This document shows positions 10,345-23,236 of a stretch of 64,000 nucleotides of DNA, in pieces. The notes beneath the pieces were generated by a model that saw only the letters and a list, made by a program, of their open reading frames with translations, was not told the origin of the DNA and did not search any database. Both the position numbers and the translations under genes were made by a program. Origin of the DNA: Sambucus nigra. Taxonomy: Eukaryota; Streptophyta; Magnoliopsida; Dipsacales; Adoxaceae. The stretch lies in the NCBI GenBank assembly GCA_949130495.1, contig OX422208.1, positions 399,302,561-399,366,560 on the forward strand, written 5' to 3'. Numbering within the stretch: position 1 is the first letter of the stretch; every line of letters starts with the position of its first letter.

Positions 10345-11971
10345 TGTAAACGGTGTGAGTTTATGGATCCCCGGATTTTAATTTTCACAATTAAAAATTA
10401 TTTATAATTTCCTTTTGTAAAACACGAAATGATGCGGAAGCGTACAACGGTGGTTCAACTTTGAAAAACAACAAATTTTAATTTCTTAAAACAGATTAAA
10501 ATTACACCAAGTGAAGTAAAATTAATCAATTAATATATTCACTTAAACCAATTAATTAATCCAAGTCCTAGAACTTGCCTAAGTCATATTTATCAATATT
10601 AGCAAATTAGGCGAAACCAAATTTTAGCAAATGACTTGAATTAAATAAACTTTACCCATTATTTAATTTAGCACCAAATTAAATTAGTGTGATGCTTTAA
10701 ACCGAATTTTATCTTGAATTATTCTAAACATGCGTTCTACGTTATTTTGCAAGATAAAATAAGCCAATCACACTACGCCGCGATGTACGAGGAAAAACCC
10801 AAGACGGGAAACAACCTCGGACGGCCCTAGCCACAAATCCACTAGATACGAAATTACAAGTACAAGAAAAAAGACTTACAACACACGACTCGATCCCTCT
10901 CAAACCCCGATGCTTCTTCTTGTAGAAACCTCTTCCTAGCGAATAACCTTGGAACTCCACCGCGGTCTCGGAATCCACCGATAGGACTTTATATGGTCAC
11001 CGTCACCCGTACATGAAGCCTTTCTTCACGTGGGTCGATTAAAGCAAACTTCTCTTCAATTCGGTGTAGAGAAAACCGATGCCAAACTCCAAGAAATTGA
11101 TAAGTATATAAGAACTTGGATTAAACTTCTATAGGTGTAAACACTAGAGTGATGGATATTTTTTCTCTAAAAATCTCACTCAAAAACATGAACATTTTCC
11201 TAAAATCATTTTGCTCTCAAACTCTCTCTAAGAGATAAATTAGGATGGAAAAGTTAAGGTTGGAAAATGTTCATCCCGCACATATTAAAGACTGAAAAAG
11301 TTGGTTAAAAACCAAGTGGGGAAGTGGGTGCAAAACTGCCAAAAAACTGCCAAAAACTGTTCCCGCCTGGCATCTCGTTCGAACGACATTTTGTTCGAAC
11401 GAAATTCTCGTTCGAACGAGACTTCGAACGACGTTCCAGATTGAACTCGTTAGAATATTGTTGGAAATCTTGTTAGAACGAACAATCTCGTTCGAACGAC
11501 GGACCAGTATACCTTGGTGGGAACTCGTTGGCAGGTTCGTTCGAACGACATTTTCGTTCGAACGATAATCTCGTTCGAACGACTCTATCGAACGAAAAAA
11601 CAAAAAGTTTGAATATTCTTGTTTAAGCCCAGAAAACTTTATAAACATTTATTTAAAGTTTTAATTAATTCTTTCTTAAAACAAAACGCAATTTTTATAA
11701 AACCTAACACCCAATAAACTTGTTCCAAGCTCCTATATATATAATATTGCATTCATACCTTGGGAGCATGGATCTATGGTTGATGATGTAGAAACGAGGC
11801 ATGCAAACCGGCACATTTGATGAAACTTTATACTCTTTGCCGCTACGTCTTCAACAAACACTTCATAGGCTTGAGAGTATTACAATTACATTCTATCCTA
11901 TGAATAAATATTTTTGTCCGAAACTGAGCCAACACAATACATGGACTCAATTGGAAATTTGTGTCCTTACA
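10345..11971 (-). repeat. 3' LTR of copia element 2
   Basis: Begins TGTAAACGGTGTGAG and ends GTGTCCTTACA on the plus strand. Palindrome cluster at about 11373-11600, and a TATA-like run (TATATA on either strand) near 11103-11108. Paired with 14653-16293. Confidence 0.93.
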
Positions 11972-12345
11972 AATCTCCCCCTTTGGCTATTCCGGGACAA
12001 AAACCAAACAAAAATCCTAAAGGGCCGTCAAGCTCTACTAGACTCAAAACATAACCCACCCAAACTTGACTCAACCCAAGGATCAAACGCTTTGCCATTG
12101 AAAGATGCCACTTTAGAAGAATTCCTGCACACTTAAGCAAACTATCAAATGCATAGGGAATATCAAAGTATTAAATGCAATTTTAATTAATTACTCCCCC
12201 TAAATTAATTCTTCCCTTTTAACAAACACCTGACCTACTTAGAAAGACGTCTCCCCCTAAGATAAATCTCCCCCAAACTAAGATACGATAATAATAGGAT
12301 TAGATACCATTTCTCCCCCTATCATTTTCTCCCCCTTTTTGTTCA
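11972..12345 (-). other. Polypurine tract and upstream PPT-like copies, element 2
   Basis: Minus-strand CCAAAGGGGGAGATT abuts the LTR at 11972. Additional GGGGGAG tracts lie near 12197, 12252, 12273, 12313 and 12331, so there are at least five within 370 bp. Repeated upstream tracts like this are a sirevirus feature. Confidence 0.75.
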
Positions 12346-12446
12346 GGAATCGGCAACGAATAAAGAACTAATAAACACGTTGAAGCTTAAAGGGTTAAGA
12401 CATGAAAGCATATGGGTAATAAAAGCAAGGCAAAGACAAAACAAAT

Positions 12447-12498
<52 letters not shown>

Positions 12499-13721
12499 AA
12501 TAAGTACTTGCATATATAGATAGATATAAACACACACATGACACAAAATACAATAAGTTTGCACACTCGTATGGCAAAAATGTGTCATATGGAAACGGAA
12601 GTGTTGGGGTGTGAACTAGTAACGATTAAATTTAGACCCAAACACTTAATAAACATTCACGGAGTTCTCATTTGATGGCAAACTTCTTCACATTTAAATA
12701 TAACCTCATGTGACAATATAGATTGAACTCAATGAACAAACATACACAATGCATACAAGCCTAGCATGATGATGATTCTACAAACCAAATAGAGTCATGA
12801 CATTAAAGACAACTAGGATAAACGGACATTGTGCAAACCGTTGATATACCATCCAATCTCCCTCAATATGCATTTATATTAAATTTGAATGAATATATCA
12901 ATCAAACATAGGCCTTGGCAATTGTTTTCTTTTTAATGCCAAATATTCTGTTTTTAGGCCTTTGGATCACGTATTTCTTTTAGATCCAATAAACGGTGGC
13001 TTACTATCGCAAAGGATTTAATTCATCCTTTCAGAGCCCTTCCCCGTGCACATTTAGATATATAATTTTTTATCTCACAAAGCTCACGTGCAACGGATTT
13101 TGACATGCACTAGTCCTCCTAGGTCATAGATATGTAGATGACTAGATTGGTAGGAGAATACCTCAAAAAGCTCAAATATAACATGTGACATTAAGATTTC
13201 AAAAGATATCGTGCATGTGTGAAAAGAGGCATATAAAAATAGAATCCATTTAAACAACACAAAATCCAACTACTCCATATAAAACATGGTAAAGAACATT
13301 TTAAGGATTGAAAATCTAAACCAAAAGTTCTAGCCACGTGGGAGCGTAAAAGATGGAATTCAAACACAAGTATATGCCACTTAAAGTGTGTCAAACTAAA
13401 ATATACACATAAAAAATCTTTTTTAGTTTTTAACATTTTTCACCAAAAATAAATATATATACTCAAAAGAATAAACAAAAATCATTTGAATTTTTCATTA
13501 AGCTTAAATGAAATAAATAAAACACAAATGATAAACAAAAATCTTTTTAAATTTTTCAATTAATTCAAACACAAAATATAATACAAAAAGATAAACAAGT
13601 CATAATTTCTAGCATGTGATATGAAATGAGGCAATGACTAGAAAATGACTAAACAAGCATACATTTAGCATGTGAATATAGCATGAAGTACAAAAGCTAA
13701 AGTATGCAAACACTAACACAT
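12346..13721 (-). other. Non-coding interior of element 2 with (AT)n
   Basis: AT-rich sequence collinear with 5000-6550 of element 1. It includes a pure (AT)n microsatellite at about 12446-12495, which creates a spurious Tyr/Ile-repeat frame on the minus strand. No pol motifs seen. Confidence 0.6.
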
Positions 13722-14393
13722 TCAACCTTTAAATTTAGCAAGGTAGGTTTCATGTGATAGTAAATGAGAATCAACAAATCTTGTATCTAGCGCATTTAAT
13801 AATGATTTCCTAACCCATATAGATTTATATTTAACATGATGGGGATTAGGAAATAGTGAAATGCTAGATAAAGATTTCCTTGGACTTCTTTTAAGATCAA
13901 AACAAAATGACCTAAGGTGACCTTTCCTACCACAATGCAAGCATGTGTAAACACGAGGAATGTTACCTAAGGTGTGACCCCTTTTAAAGACCTTGGACAA
14001 AGTTGACCCTCTAAAACAAATAATGGTTTTAGCTTTAGCAATGGAAGAATTTGAGTATGATGTGATAGAACCATTAGAACTACTATTAGAGTCTTGAGAA
14101 TCATTTTTCAATTTTAAAATTTCGGACTCAAGTAATAAATTAGACTCCTCAAAATTATGGGACTCCTTCTTTAAATTTTCAATCATTCCTAGAAGGTTAA
14201 CACGCTCTCCCTCAATATGAGCAACCTTGTCCCTAAGAGTCTTTTCATGATTTTCACTCTCTTTCTTGGACTTTTCTAAAATATCAAAATTTTGAATGTA
14301 AGTCCATGAGCTTTTCACGAAAAATATCTTTTTGAGATAAGGGGATTTGCAAAGACTCAATGTGAGCTTTAAAACAAGAATTTTCATTTTCAA
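13722..14393 (-). pseudogene. gag: C-terminal half of Sirevirus-type gag
   Basis: The open frame covers the Glu/Lys/Leu-rich coiled coil (about residues 35-100, for example KKESENHEKTLRDKV) and an intact CCHC zinc knuckle, CLHCGRKGHLRSFC (C151, C154, H159, C164 of this frame), then a basic tail and the stop at 13722-13724. It corresponds to the last 220 codons of gag in element 1. The frame upstream changes near 14290, and the UBN2 half is missing. The Met at 14393 is only the first ATG of the surviving frame, not a true start. Confidence 0.85.
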
Positions 14394-14637
14394 GAAATTT
14401 AATTCTTTTTACAAATCTCAAATTTAATTCCTTTAAATTTTCGTTACATTTGTTAAGCCCATTTAATTCCTCTCGAAAATCAAAATTTTATTTTCATTAA
14501 AATTGGACAAATTTTCATTAAGACGTCCCATTGAGAAGAAAAAAATATGAGAGTGATAAAAAATTGAACCACCTAAAAAGGTAAGGAAATACAAAAAGCC
14601 GAAAAACGGATCTTTAACGCGATAACTTAGCACTCCG

Positions 14638-14649
14638 GCTCTGATACCA
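14638..14649 (-). other. Primer binding site, initiator tRNA-Met, element 2
   Basis: TGGTATCAGAGC on the minus strand, three bases from the LTR end at 14653. Confidence 0.95.
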
Positions 14650-14652
14650 ATT

Positions 14653-16293
14653 TGTAAACGGTGTGAGTTTATGGATCCCCGGATTTTAATTTTCACAATT
14701 AAAAATTATTTATAATTTCCTTTTGTAAAACACGAAATGATGCGGAAGCGTACAACGGTGGTTCAACTTTAAAAAACAATAAATTTTAATTTCTTAAAAC
14801 AGATTAAAATTACACCAAGTGAAGTAAAATTAATCAATTAATATATTCACTTAAACCAATTAATTAATCCAAGTCCTAGAATTTGCCTAAGTCATATTTA
14901 TCAATATTAGCAAATTAGGCGAAACCAAATTTTAGCAAATGACTTGAATTAAATAAACTTTACCCATTATTTAATTTAGCACCAAATTAAATGAGTGTGA
15001 TGATTTAAACCGAATTTTATCTTGAATTATTCTAAACATGCGTTCTACGTTATTTTGCAAGATAAAATAAACCAATCACACTACGCCGCGATGTACAAGG
15101 AAAAACCTAAGACGGGAAACAACCTCGGACGGTCCTAGCCACAAATCCACTAGATACGGAATTGCAAGTACAAGACAAAAGACTTACAACACACGACTCG
15201 ATCCCTCTAAAGCCCCGATGCTTCTTCTTGTAGAAACCTCTTCCTAGCGAATAACCTTGAAACTCCATCGCGGTCTCGGAATCCACCGATAGGACTTTAT
15301 ATGGTCACCGTCACCCGTACATGAAGCCTTTCTCCACGTGGGTCGATTAAAGCAAACTTCTCTTCAATTCGGTGTAGAGAAAACCGGTGCCAAACTCCAA
15401 GCAATTGATAAGTATATAAGAACTTGGATTAAACTTCTTTGGGTGTAAACACTAGAGTGATGGATATTTTTTCTCTAAAAATCTCACTCAAAAACATGAA
15501 CATTTTCCTAAAACCATTTTGCTCTCAAACTCTCTCTAAGAGATAAATTAGGATGGAAAAGTTAAGGTTAGAAAATGTTCTTCCCGCACATATTAAAGAC
15601 TGAAAAAGTTGGTTAAAAACCAAGTGGGGAAGTGGGTGCAAAACTGCCAAAAAACTGCCAAAAACTGTTCCCGCCTGGCATCTCGTTCGAACGACATTTC
15701 GTTCGAATGACATTTCGTTCGAACGAAATTCTCGTTCGAATGAGACTTCTAACGATGTTGCAGATTGAACTCGTTAGAATCTCGTTGGAAATCTCGTTAG
15801 AACGAACAATCTCGTTCGAACGACGGACCAGTATACCTTGGTGGGAACTCGTTGGCAAGTTCGTTCGAACGACATTTTCGTTCGAACGATAATCTCGTTC
15901 GAACGACTCTATCGAACGAAAAAACAGAAAGTTTGAATATTCTTGTTTAAGCCCAGAAAACTTTATAAACATTTATTTAAAGTTTTAATTAATTCTTTCT
16001 AAACAAAACGCAGTTTTTATAAAACCTAACACCCAATAAACTTGTTCCAAGCTCCTATATATATAATATTGCATTCATACCTTGGGAGCATGGAACTATG
16101 GTTGATGACGTAGAAACGAGGCACGCAAACCGGCACATTTGATGAAGCTTTATACTCTTTGCCGCTACGTCTTCAACAAACACTTCATAGGCTTAAGAGT
16201 ATTACAATTACATTCTATCCTATGAATAAATGTTTTTGTCCGGAATTGAGCCAACACAATACATGGACTCAATTGGAAATTTGTGTCCTTACA
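14653..16293 (-). repeat. 5' LTR of copia element 2
   Basis: Very close to 10345-11971. In transcription direction: outer end TGTAAGGACACAAATTTCC, palindrome cluster at 15684-15905, TATA-like run near 15413-15420, then R/U5 and the primer site. An open frame here on the minus strand (15613-15972), rich in SFERN repeats, is produced by the palindromes and is not a gene. Confidence 0.93.
15684..15905. promoter_or_regulatory. Array of CGTTCGAACG palindromes in U3 of element 2
   Basis: Six exact copies of CGTTCGAACG at 15684, 15716, 15813, 15862, 15879 and 15896, most of them extended to TCGTTCGAACGA, plus near copies such as CGTTCGAATG at 15700 and 15733. They lie 270-490 bp upstream of the TATA-like run. 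This matches the position of palindrome clusters reported for maize sireviruses, but the sequence differs. Function is inferred. Confidence 0.75.
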
Positions 16294-16298
16294 TTAGT

Positions 16299-16330
16299 AT
16301 ATATGATGGCATTATACCAATAGGATTAAA

Positions 16331-16374
<44 letters not shown>

Positions 16375-16379
16375 CATGC

Positions 16380-16425
<46 letters not shown>

Positions 16426-17029
16426 AGGAAAGAAAAGGCCTAATAGAAATAAAAACTCATTTTTGTAATGTTATATCAACTCTCAATGTTAACCAATTGT
16501 GACTTAAATAATCACTGACTCTTAAAAAAATTGTGCATTTTTAACAAAAAAATCACCCTTTCAATTCTAAATTTTTCTGTAAATTATAGGGTGATTTAGT
16601 AATTAGTGTATGTAAATATAGGAATTTGATGTAAATAAATCTTGGACTAATTGTAGAATTGATTTTAAATTCTAACATACACATTGAAAGAAAGAAAATA
16701 TTGGACATTAGAATACATTAACATTTGAAATTAAGAAAGACGATTTTAAGCAAATAGTGGAAACATCACGGTAAGAAGAATAACACTTATTTACACGTAA
16801 TGATATCCATCGTATCCTAGCTACTTCCCCGAATGGTACAAATCACTATTATGGTTGCAATACGCGGCATTATGGGAATGATGTTTGCATCATCATGGCG
16901 CATGTCTCTATATAGTGATATAAGTTCTTCGGATTTAACTATTGAACCGAGTTTAAATTACATCAACCTAAATAACACTACATATTATCACTTGGACAAC
17001 AAATTAGGGACTACAAATTGATACTACAC
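16299..17029. other. Unassigned sequence with (TG)n and (GA)n microsatellites
   Basis: (TG)n at about 16332-16370 followed by (GA)n at 16381-16421, which encode Cys/Val and Arg/Glu runs by chance. The rest is AT-rich with no recognisable gene or element. Confidence 0.7.
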
Positions 17030-18240
17030 TATTGCGTTACTAATTTAGTCAATCGAGAGCCTGATGAGAATGCAGTCACTTCCCACGAGTTATTTTTGTG
17101 CCTCATGGCGTGCTTATGCCTCTCTTTGGACCACTCGGTCGTTGTTTTGAGTTTTCACCCCTTAATCCTACTTTTACCCCCAAAACAAGCCTACACTAGT
17201 TAATTTCAATAACCAGGGACTCAGAGAGGATGTAGTCACTTAACATAGATTATGTGTATGCCCTATGGGGTGTTTGTGCCACTTAATGCCCAATTTAAGC
17301 CCAAAATGAACCTATACTAGTTAGTTTCTGTAATCGGTAGCTCGGTGAGAATGCGGTCACTTCCCATGGATTACTTTTCTTCCCAATGGGGTGTCTGTGC
17401 CTCTCTTCAGGCCATTCGATCGTTGTTTTGATTTTTCGCCTATTGACTCCTAATTTTAACCACAAAATGAGCCTATACTACTTAATTTCAGCAACTAAGA
17501 GCCCGTTGATAACACAGTTACTTCCCACGGATTACTTTTGTGACCCATGAGGTGTTTGTGCCACTCTCCCAGTCACTCACTCGCTGTTTTGAGTTTTTAC
17601 CCCTTAATGCCCACTTTTAATCCCAAAATGAGCCTATACTAGTTAATTTAGGCAACCGAGAGCCCGATGAGAACACAACCACTTCCCATGGGTTACTTTT
17701 GTGCCCCATGGGGTGTTCATGCCACTCTTCATCCATTAGGTCATTGTTTTGAGTTTTCACCCCTTAATGCCCACGTTTTACAGAAAAATGATCCTATACT
17801 AGTTAATTTCGACAACCGAGAGACATGGTGAGAACACAATCACTTCCCAAAGGTTACGTTTATTTCCCATGGGGTATCCGTTCTACTCTATGGCTACTCG
17901 GTCACTTTTTTGAGTTTTGTTCCTTAATGCCTACTTTTAACCCAATAATGACCCTATACTAGTTAATTTTGGCAACCAAGATCCCGGTGAGAAGACGGTC
18001 ACTTTCCATGGGTCACTTTGGTGCCCCATGGGGTGTCCAGGCCACTCTTCATCCACTCGATCATTTTTTTGAGTTTTTGTCCGTTAATGCCCATTTTAAC
18101 CCTAAAACGGGACTATAAAAGTTCATTTCAGCAATCGGGAGCCTGGAGAGGAGGTAGTCACTTCCCACGGGTTACTTTTATGCCCCATGGGGTTACTGTA
18201 CCTCTTAATGCCCACTTATACCTAAACTCCTCTTCCCATC
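17030..18240 (+). repeat. ~160-bp tandem satellite, about 7.5 copies
   Basis: The unit carries GTCACTTCCCATGGGTTACT, 'gtgccccatggggtg', 'ttgttttgagttttcacccctta', 'atgcccacttttaaccc' and 'atgagcctatactagttaattt'. The first phrase recurs near 17077, 17235, 17358, 17521, 17680, 17841, 18000 and 18160, about 160 bp apart, with one short unit. Copies are diverged but collinear. No function known; open frames here differ from unit to unit. Confidence 0.88.
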
Positions 18241-18827
18241 AATTATAACAAAATTATAGATTACAATTCATGTTAAAACAGAATTTTTTTATACAAAACA
18301 ATTATCTAAGCTCCATATACCAAATATGATTATAAAAAGTAACTTTTGAAAATAACAAATGAATTAATTTTATAAAGAACACTAATAATAAATGGGTGTT
18401 TACAGTATAAAAGTAACTGTAATTAGTCTACAAATGTAAAGTTAAAATTTGAGTTAATACATATAACATTATATCAAATTATATGTACAAAAAAGCTTGA
18501 AATCATTATTTTTTTACCATTTGAGTTAATCCATACAACGTTATATCAAAGTCAAAATCAACTATAAGTTATGAATAGACCCACAAACCTCAACAAAATT
18601 GGTGATCTTGGAATCTCTGTTCTCAATCCCTGGATGAACATAAAACCCACAAAACCTTAATCAAAATTTGATAAATACTATCAATAATTTACTACACACC
18701 ACAAAAATATACGCATCGATTACTTATAAAGACCAAAACTATATTTCCAAATCGAATACCTTAATCTGCGAGAAATCAAAATCGATCACCTCAAATTATT
18801 TCTAAATTGATTTTGTGAGAGACCGAT

Positions 18828-18865
<38 letters not shown>

Positions 18866-19849
18866 CGCACGCGCGCACGTGTGTGTGTGTGTGAGAGAGA
18901 GAAAGAGAGAGTATCTTATGACGACGACAATTGGAAGACATCGAGAATCGGAGGGAAATTTTGTGTCATGAAAATGAGGAGTGTTTAGTGTGATTTTGGG
19001 TGAAAAGTGTGGCTACAATTTTGGGAGGCTTGGTCACTTAGGAGAAAAAAATTCCATTTTAGATAGGTGAAAAAAGTCCGCCCCCATTTTACGCGTGTCC
19101 AAAATTTTTATAAGAAAAAACTGTTATATATGTTATACTTAGTACATATGCATTTAGATTTTTTATTAAAAACACTCATAGTACATATAATTAATATATG
19201 ATTGCTATATTTAAGTTGTCATGTAAAATAATACAAATAAATATATAATGACATCACAAACAACCAAGTTGATTAAAATCGTTCCATTTTTTGTGTATGT
19301 CTAAACACATTTGTGTTTCTACTCAAAATGACTTCGTCGACCTATTGTGTCATACATTGGCATTTTGTTTGTTTTTATAATGACATTACGTTGTCATAAA
19401 AGATTACAAATTTGTCTTTTTTTGATTTTATATGTGATAATTTTTGTCGATATGCCTCTGAACTTAACATTCCTTCCAAAATTACTTTTTGTGTGCCTTT
19501 AAATTTTTATATTAACATTTCTTTGAAAACAGTTCAAAAAATTTTGTGATTTCAATAAATTTACTTCTTCTAAAAAAATTTTAACATGTTTCATCATTTT
19601 GTAATATAGATTTATAATGAAAATCTTATTGTTTTATGTTTATATACCTTTGTTAGTTTTAATAAAATTGTGCAAGGCTTTATTATTGTGAAAAGAAATA
19701 CAACTGGAAAAAATGGGACCTAAAACTAATTAATAAGTCAATAGGATCTAATACTATAATTTTTGAAAAATAAGACCACATGTTGTTCTCCTAAATGGTT
19801 TGTGATATTTATATGTCATAAAAATTAAGGTCATAGGTCTTTAGTAGTC
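18241..19849. other. Unassigned AT-rich sequence with (GT)n
   Basis: A (GT)n tract at 18831-18862 with a CG/CA interruption and a second GT run near 18880. The rest, including T-rich DNA at 19100-19850, shows no gene or element that I recognise. Confidence 0.6.
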
Positions 19850-21249
19850 TTTTTTTGATAAATATATGTATTATAAAAAACAACCAGTAAGGAAGCAAAA
19901 CCCGTATATAAGGAGTATAAAATATCTTAAAATAACAGGAACCAAAAAATGGCCTTCACCAAAAATACAACCGGAACTATAAGATACAATGCAAATCCTC
20001 CACAAACTCTAAAAAGTTAGGAAGAGAAGAGGCATGTCTCTTTCTATACCAACTCAGTAAGGTACTCAGAAAAAGATAATGAATTCTAGATGGCGTAGTC
20101 TCTAAACCTTCAAAACATATTGAGTTTCTTACCTACCAAATTATCCAAAAGATATAGTGTAGACTAGAGGCCATACTTTTATACCCTCCCCCCCCCCCCC
20201 CCCCCCCCCCCCCCTTTAACCCTTAAAGGGGTGCCAATTCTCTAATAATTCCCTCATCGTCTCTAGCATAACTCATAGAATCCAACTGAGGGATAGAAAA
20301 ATGTCCCACAGGCCTCTCGTCAGCCTATTATGCAAAAGGAAATGGTTGGTATTATCTTCCACCTCCTTATACAATCATTAATAACTAGCCATTACCCGTC
20401 ATCTCTTTTGCAATCTCTGTGTCATTAAAATAGTTTGTCTTGTCGCATTCCAAACAAATAAGATCACTTTTGGGGGACCTTTTGACTTCTAAACTTGCTT
20501 ACATGGAAAATAAGCTCTTTGGTTCCCATTACCTCTCAATGGAGTAATAACCTATCACCGTGAAGACCTCTTTCTCGTTTGCCTACCATCTCAAGTCATC
20601 ATCCCCCACTCGATGGATGTGAGATCGAACCCAACCGATCAAAAAATGTCTTAGCCTCCTCGAGATCCCAATCCCATAATCGTCATCTGAACTTAGAATT
20701 ACATACCACTCGATCCCAAATAATTATGATGTAATCTGCAAACAGACCGTCTTTATCTTCACCTATACTGAAGATATCCAAAAACTGATCCTGAAGAGAA
20801 CCATTCTTGCCCCATCTATCCTTTTAAATTCTTATCATATGACCTCTCCCCACTTGAAACTCCGTATTCCCAGATAAATCTTCCCACTCTTTTGATATGT
20901 GTTTCCATAGCCCCAACCCATGAGAAACCCACCCTACTCCCAAACCCCACCCAAGATGCATATTCCCCCTAGCTCCCACTACGCTCCTCTATAACTTGTT
21001 CTCCTCGCGAGGAAAATGACACAACTAATTTCCTAACAGCGCTTTGTTAAAAAGATCTAGTTTCTTTTGTCCCCCTCCCCCTCCTTAGATAGTATTAAAC
21101 TTATCCTCATTACCTCTCCATAAAAAATCTCTCATCATCTTCTCCATATTCTTACGCACTGAACATGGTAACGGTAAGATTGACATGAAGTAAGTGGGAA
21201 GACTATACAATGTACTTTTTATCAAAGTCGACCTTTCACCTTTTGATAA

Positions 21250-22850
21250 CTAACAATTATTCCACCCTACCACCCTCCTTTTCATCCTCTCCGGGACTAT
21301 GTCCCCAATAGATTTAGAATTAAAGTTACCCCTTAATGGTAAACTAATATATGGTGAAGGGAAAGTGCTAATCCTGCAGCCATGTTTCTCGGCCAGGCCT
21401 TTCGCGTTCCCTCCTTCTTCAATATGGATCATTTCACATTTTTTAACATTAAAACGGAGACCCGACACCACCTCAAAGTATATAAGAAGCAATCTTAACG
21501 CCCGCACCTGGCCCATTTCTTCCTTACAGAAGACAATTGTTTTATCGATGAACAGAAGATGGGAAATCATAATCGGATTAGTGTTCGATTGCCCAATCAT
21601 AAAACCACTAATACACCCACCTCAACTATGTGACCCACCATCTGACTAAACACCTCCATTACCAGTATAAACAAAAATTGAGACAACGGATCTCTCTTCC
21701 AAAGATCGCGAGGGCTGGGGAAAAATTCCTCTGGAAATGTATTAATCAGAATAGAGAACTTGATAGTAAAAATATACCTCTTAATCAAAAGGCACCACCT
21801 CTCTCCGAAACCCATCCTCCTCATCAAGTATAAAATAATTCCAGTTGACATGATCATACGCCTTCTCAATGTTTAGCTTGTATGCTATACTCAATTCCCC
21901 ACTTCTAAGCTTGGATTCCACACACTCATTAGCCAACATAACAACATCGAGGATTTTCCTTCCACTGACGAAAGCATTTTGGGATTCAAAAGTTAGAGGG
22001 TCAATTACTTTCCTGAGCCTAATCGACAAAACCTTTACAGGGAGATTATAAGCACTCCCAATCAGTCTAATAGGTCTGAAATCACGAACCTCAAATCGAC
22101 CCCCTTCTTAGAGATCAAAGTTATGAACACTGCATTCATACTCCTCAAAAGTAACCTCTGTCATGCAACACATAAATGAAAGCCATCACATCACCTCTGA
22201 TAATAGACCAGCAGTGCTGAAAGAAATCCATCGTGAATCTTTTTCAGTCAGGAGCCTTGTCTTCACTCATCGAAGTTAAAACCTTCACGATTTCATCCTT
22301 TATGAACTACCTCTTTAACATCTCGGCATCAGCCTCCAAAATGCAACCCAACTCATCCTCATCTATAGAAGAGAGACACTCTGCCTTCTCCCTGAATAAA
22401 TCCTCATAAAACTATGAGATGGCCCCCCTCACCTCGCTGACTTCTTCTAACTTTACTTCTCCCACTATAACTTTCCTGATATAGTTAAAGTGTCTATGCA
22501 AGTTAGCCACCTTGTGAAAGAACTTAGTGTACTTATCTCCCTCCCTAGGCCACAGAGCTCATGATTTCTACCTCCAATAGATTTCTTCCTGAATAAGCCT
22601 TCTCCCGATTTCCCTCTTCCTTACCTCCCTCACCCTCTCTTCGTCCCCTGAAAGATCTAATCTCTCTTCCTTCTCATCTAAGATCCACATATCCTCCATA
22701 TAACTCGTGGTGATCTCTCTCATATTACCAAACACATCTCGATTCCATCGCTTCATGTCTTCCTTAAGGAACTGTAACTTTGAAGCCAGTATGAAACTTG
22801 TATTTCCCTCCACCACATAATTAGCCACCACTCCTTAACTCTATGCATAA
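21250..22850 (-). pseudogene. LINE reverse transcriptase remnant
   Basis: Blocks in order on the minus strand: a linker with WNRDVFGNMRE and EEIYWR (22831-22568); RT fingers with [15 protein letters not shown] and [16 protein letters not shown] (22029-21781); palm with [21 protein letters not shown] and DPLSQFLFILVMEVFS (21869-21597); and HLLFIDKTIVFC..VSGLRFNVKKCEM (21600-21250). The catalytic FADD box reads FIDK (21541-21552), so both the Ala and the second catalytic Asp are lost. The blocks lie in different frames, so there are several indels. Plus-strand frames over the same bases are not genes. Confidence 0.9.
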
Positions 22851-23236
22851 AAGCTTCCTCTTTGAGCCACATATTCTCAAATATAAATGGAGTCCTACCT
22901 TTTATCCAACCCCAACATTCTAAAAGAAACGATCTATGATCCGATGTTACCTAAGTAAACACAATTGTATCACCCCTAAAAAATTCTCTTCCCACCCCTG
23001 AGAAATAAGGAAGCGGACTAGGTGAGACAAGGATGGGATATCTCTATTTCTAGACCATGTGTACAAGCCACCATCAAGAAAAAGATCCATCTACTCTATC
23101 TCATCAATAAAATCTGATAAGTTCCTTATTTATCTGTTGGAACTCCCTCCCCAACTCCTTTCTGAGGTGAATCTCACCTCATTAAAATCTCCCCCCATAC
23201 ACTAAGGGACACCCCACTGATGTCTGTTATATCTTC

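Larger units (their letters stand above)
10345..16293 (-). mobile_element. Ty1/copia element 2 (Sirevirus type), complete, internally deleted
   Basis: LTRs of 1627 and 1641 bp flank a 2.68-kb interior. Target duplication TTAGT is present at 10340-10344 and 16294-16298. Primer site, part of gag and multiple polypurine tracts are in the same order as in element 1, but the first half of gag (DUF4219/UBN2) and all of pol are gone. Its LTR shares the outer end (GTGTCCTTACA) and palindrome cluster with element 1 but has a different inner end (TGTAAACGGTGTG), so the two are related subfamilies, not copies of one another. It inserted 165 bp from element 1. Confidence 0.93.

Noticed and set aside
16230..16502. 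Cys/Val- and Arg/Glu-rich ORF
   Set aside because: Translation of (TG)n and (GA)n microsatellites.
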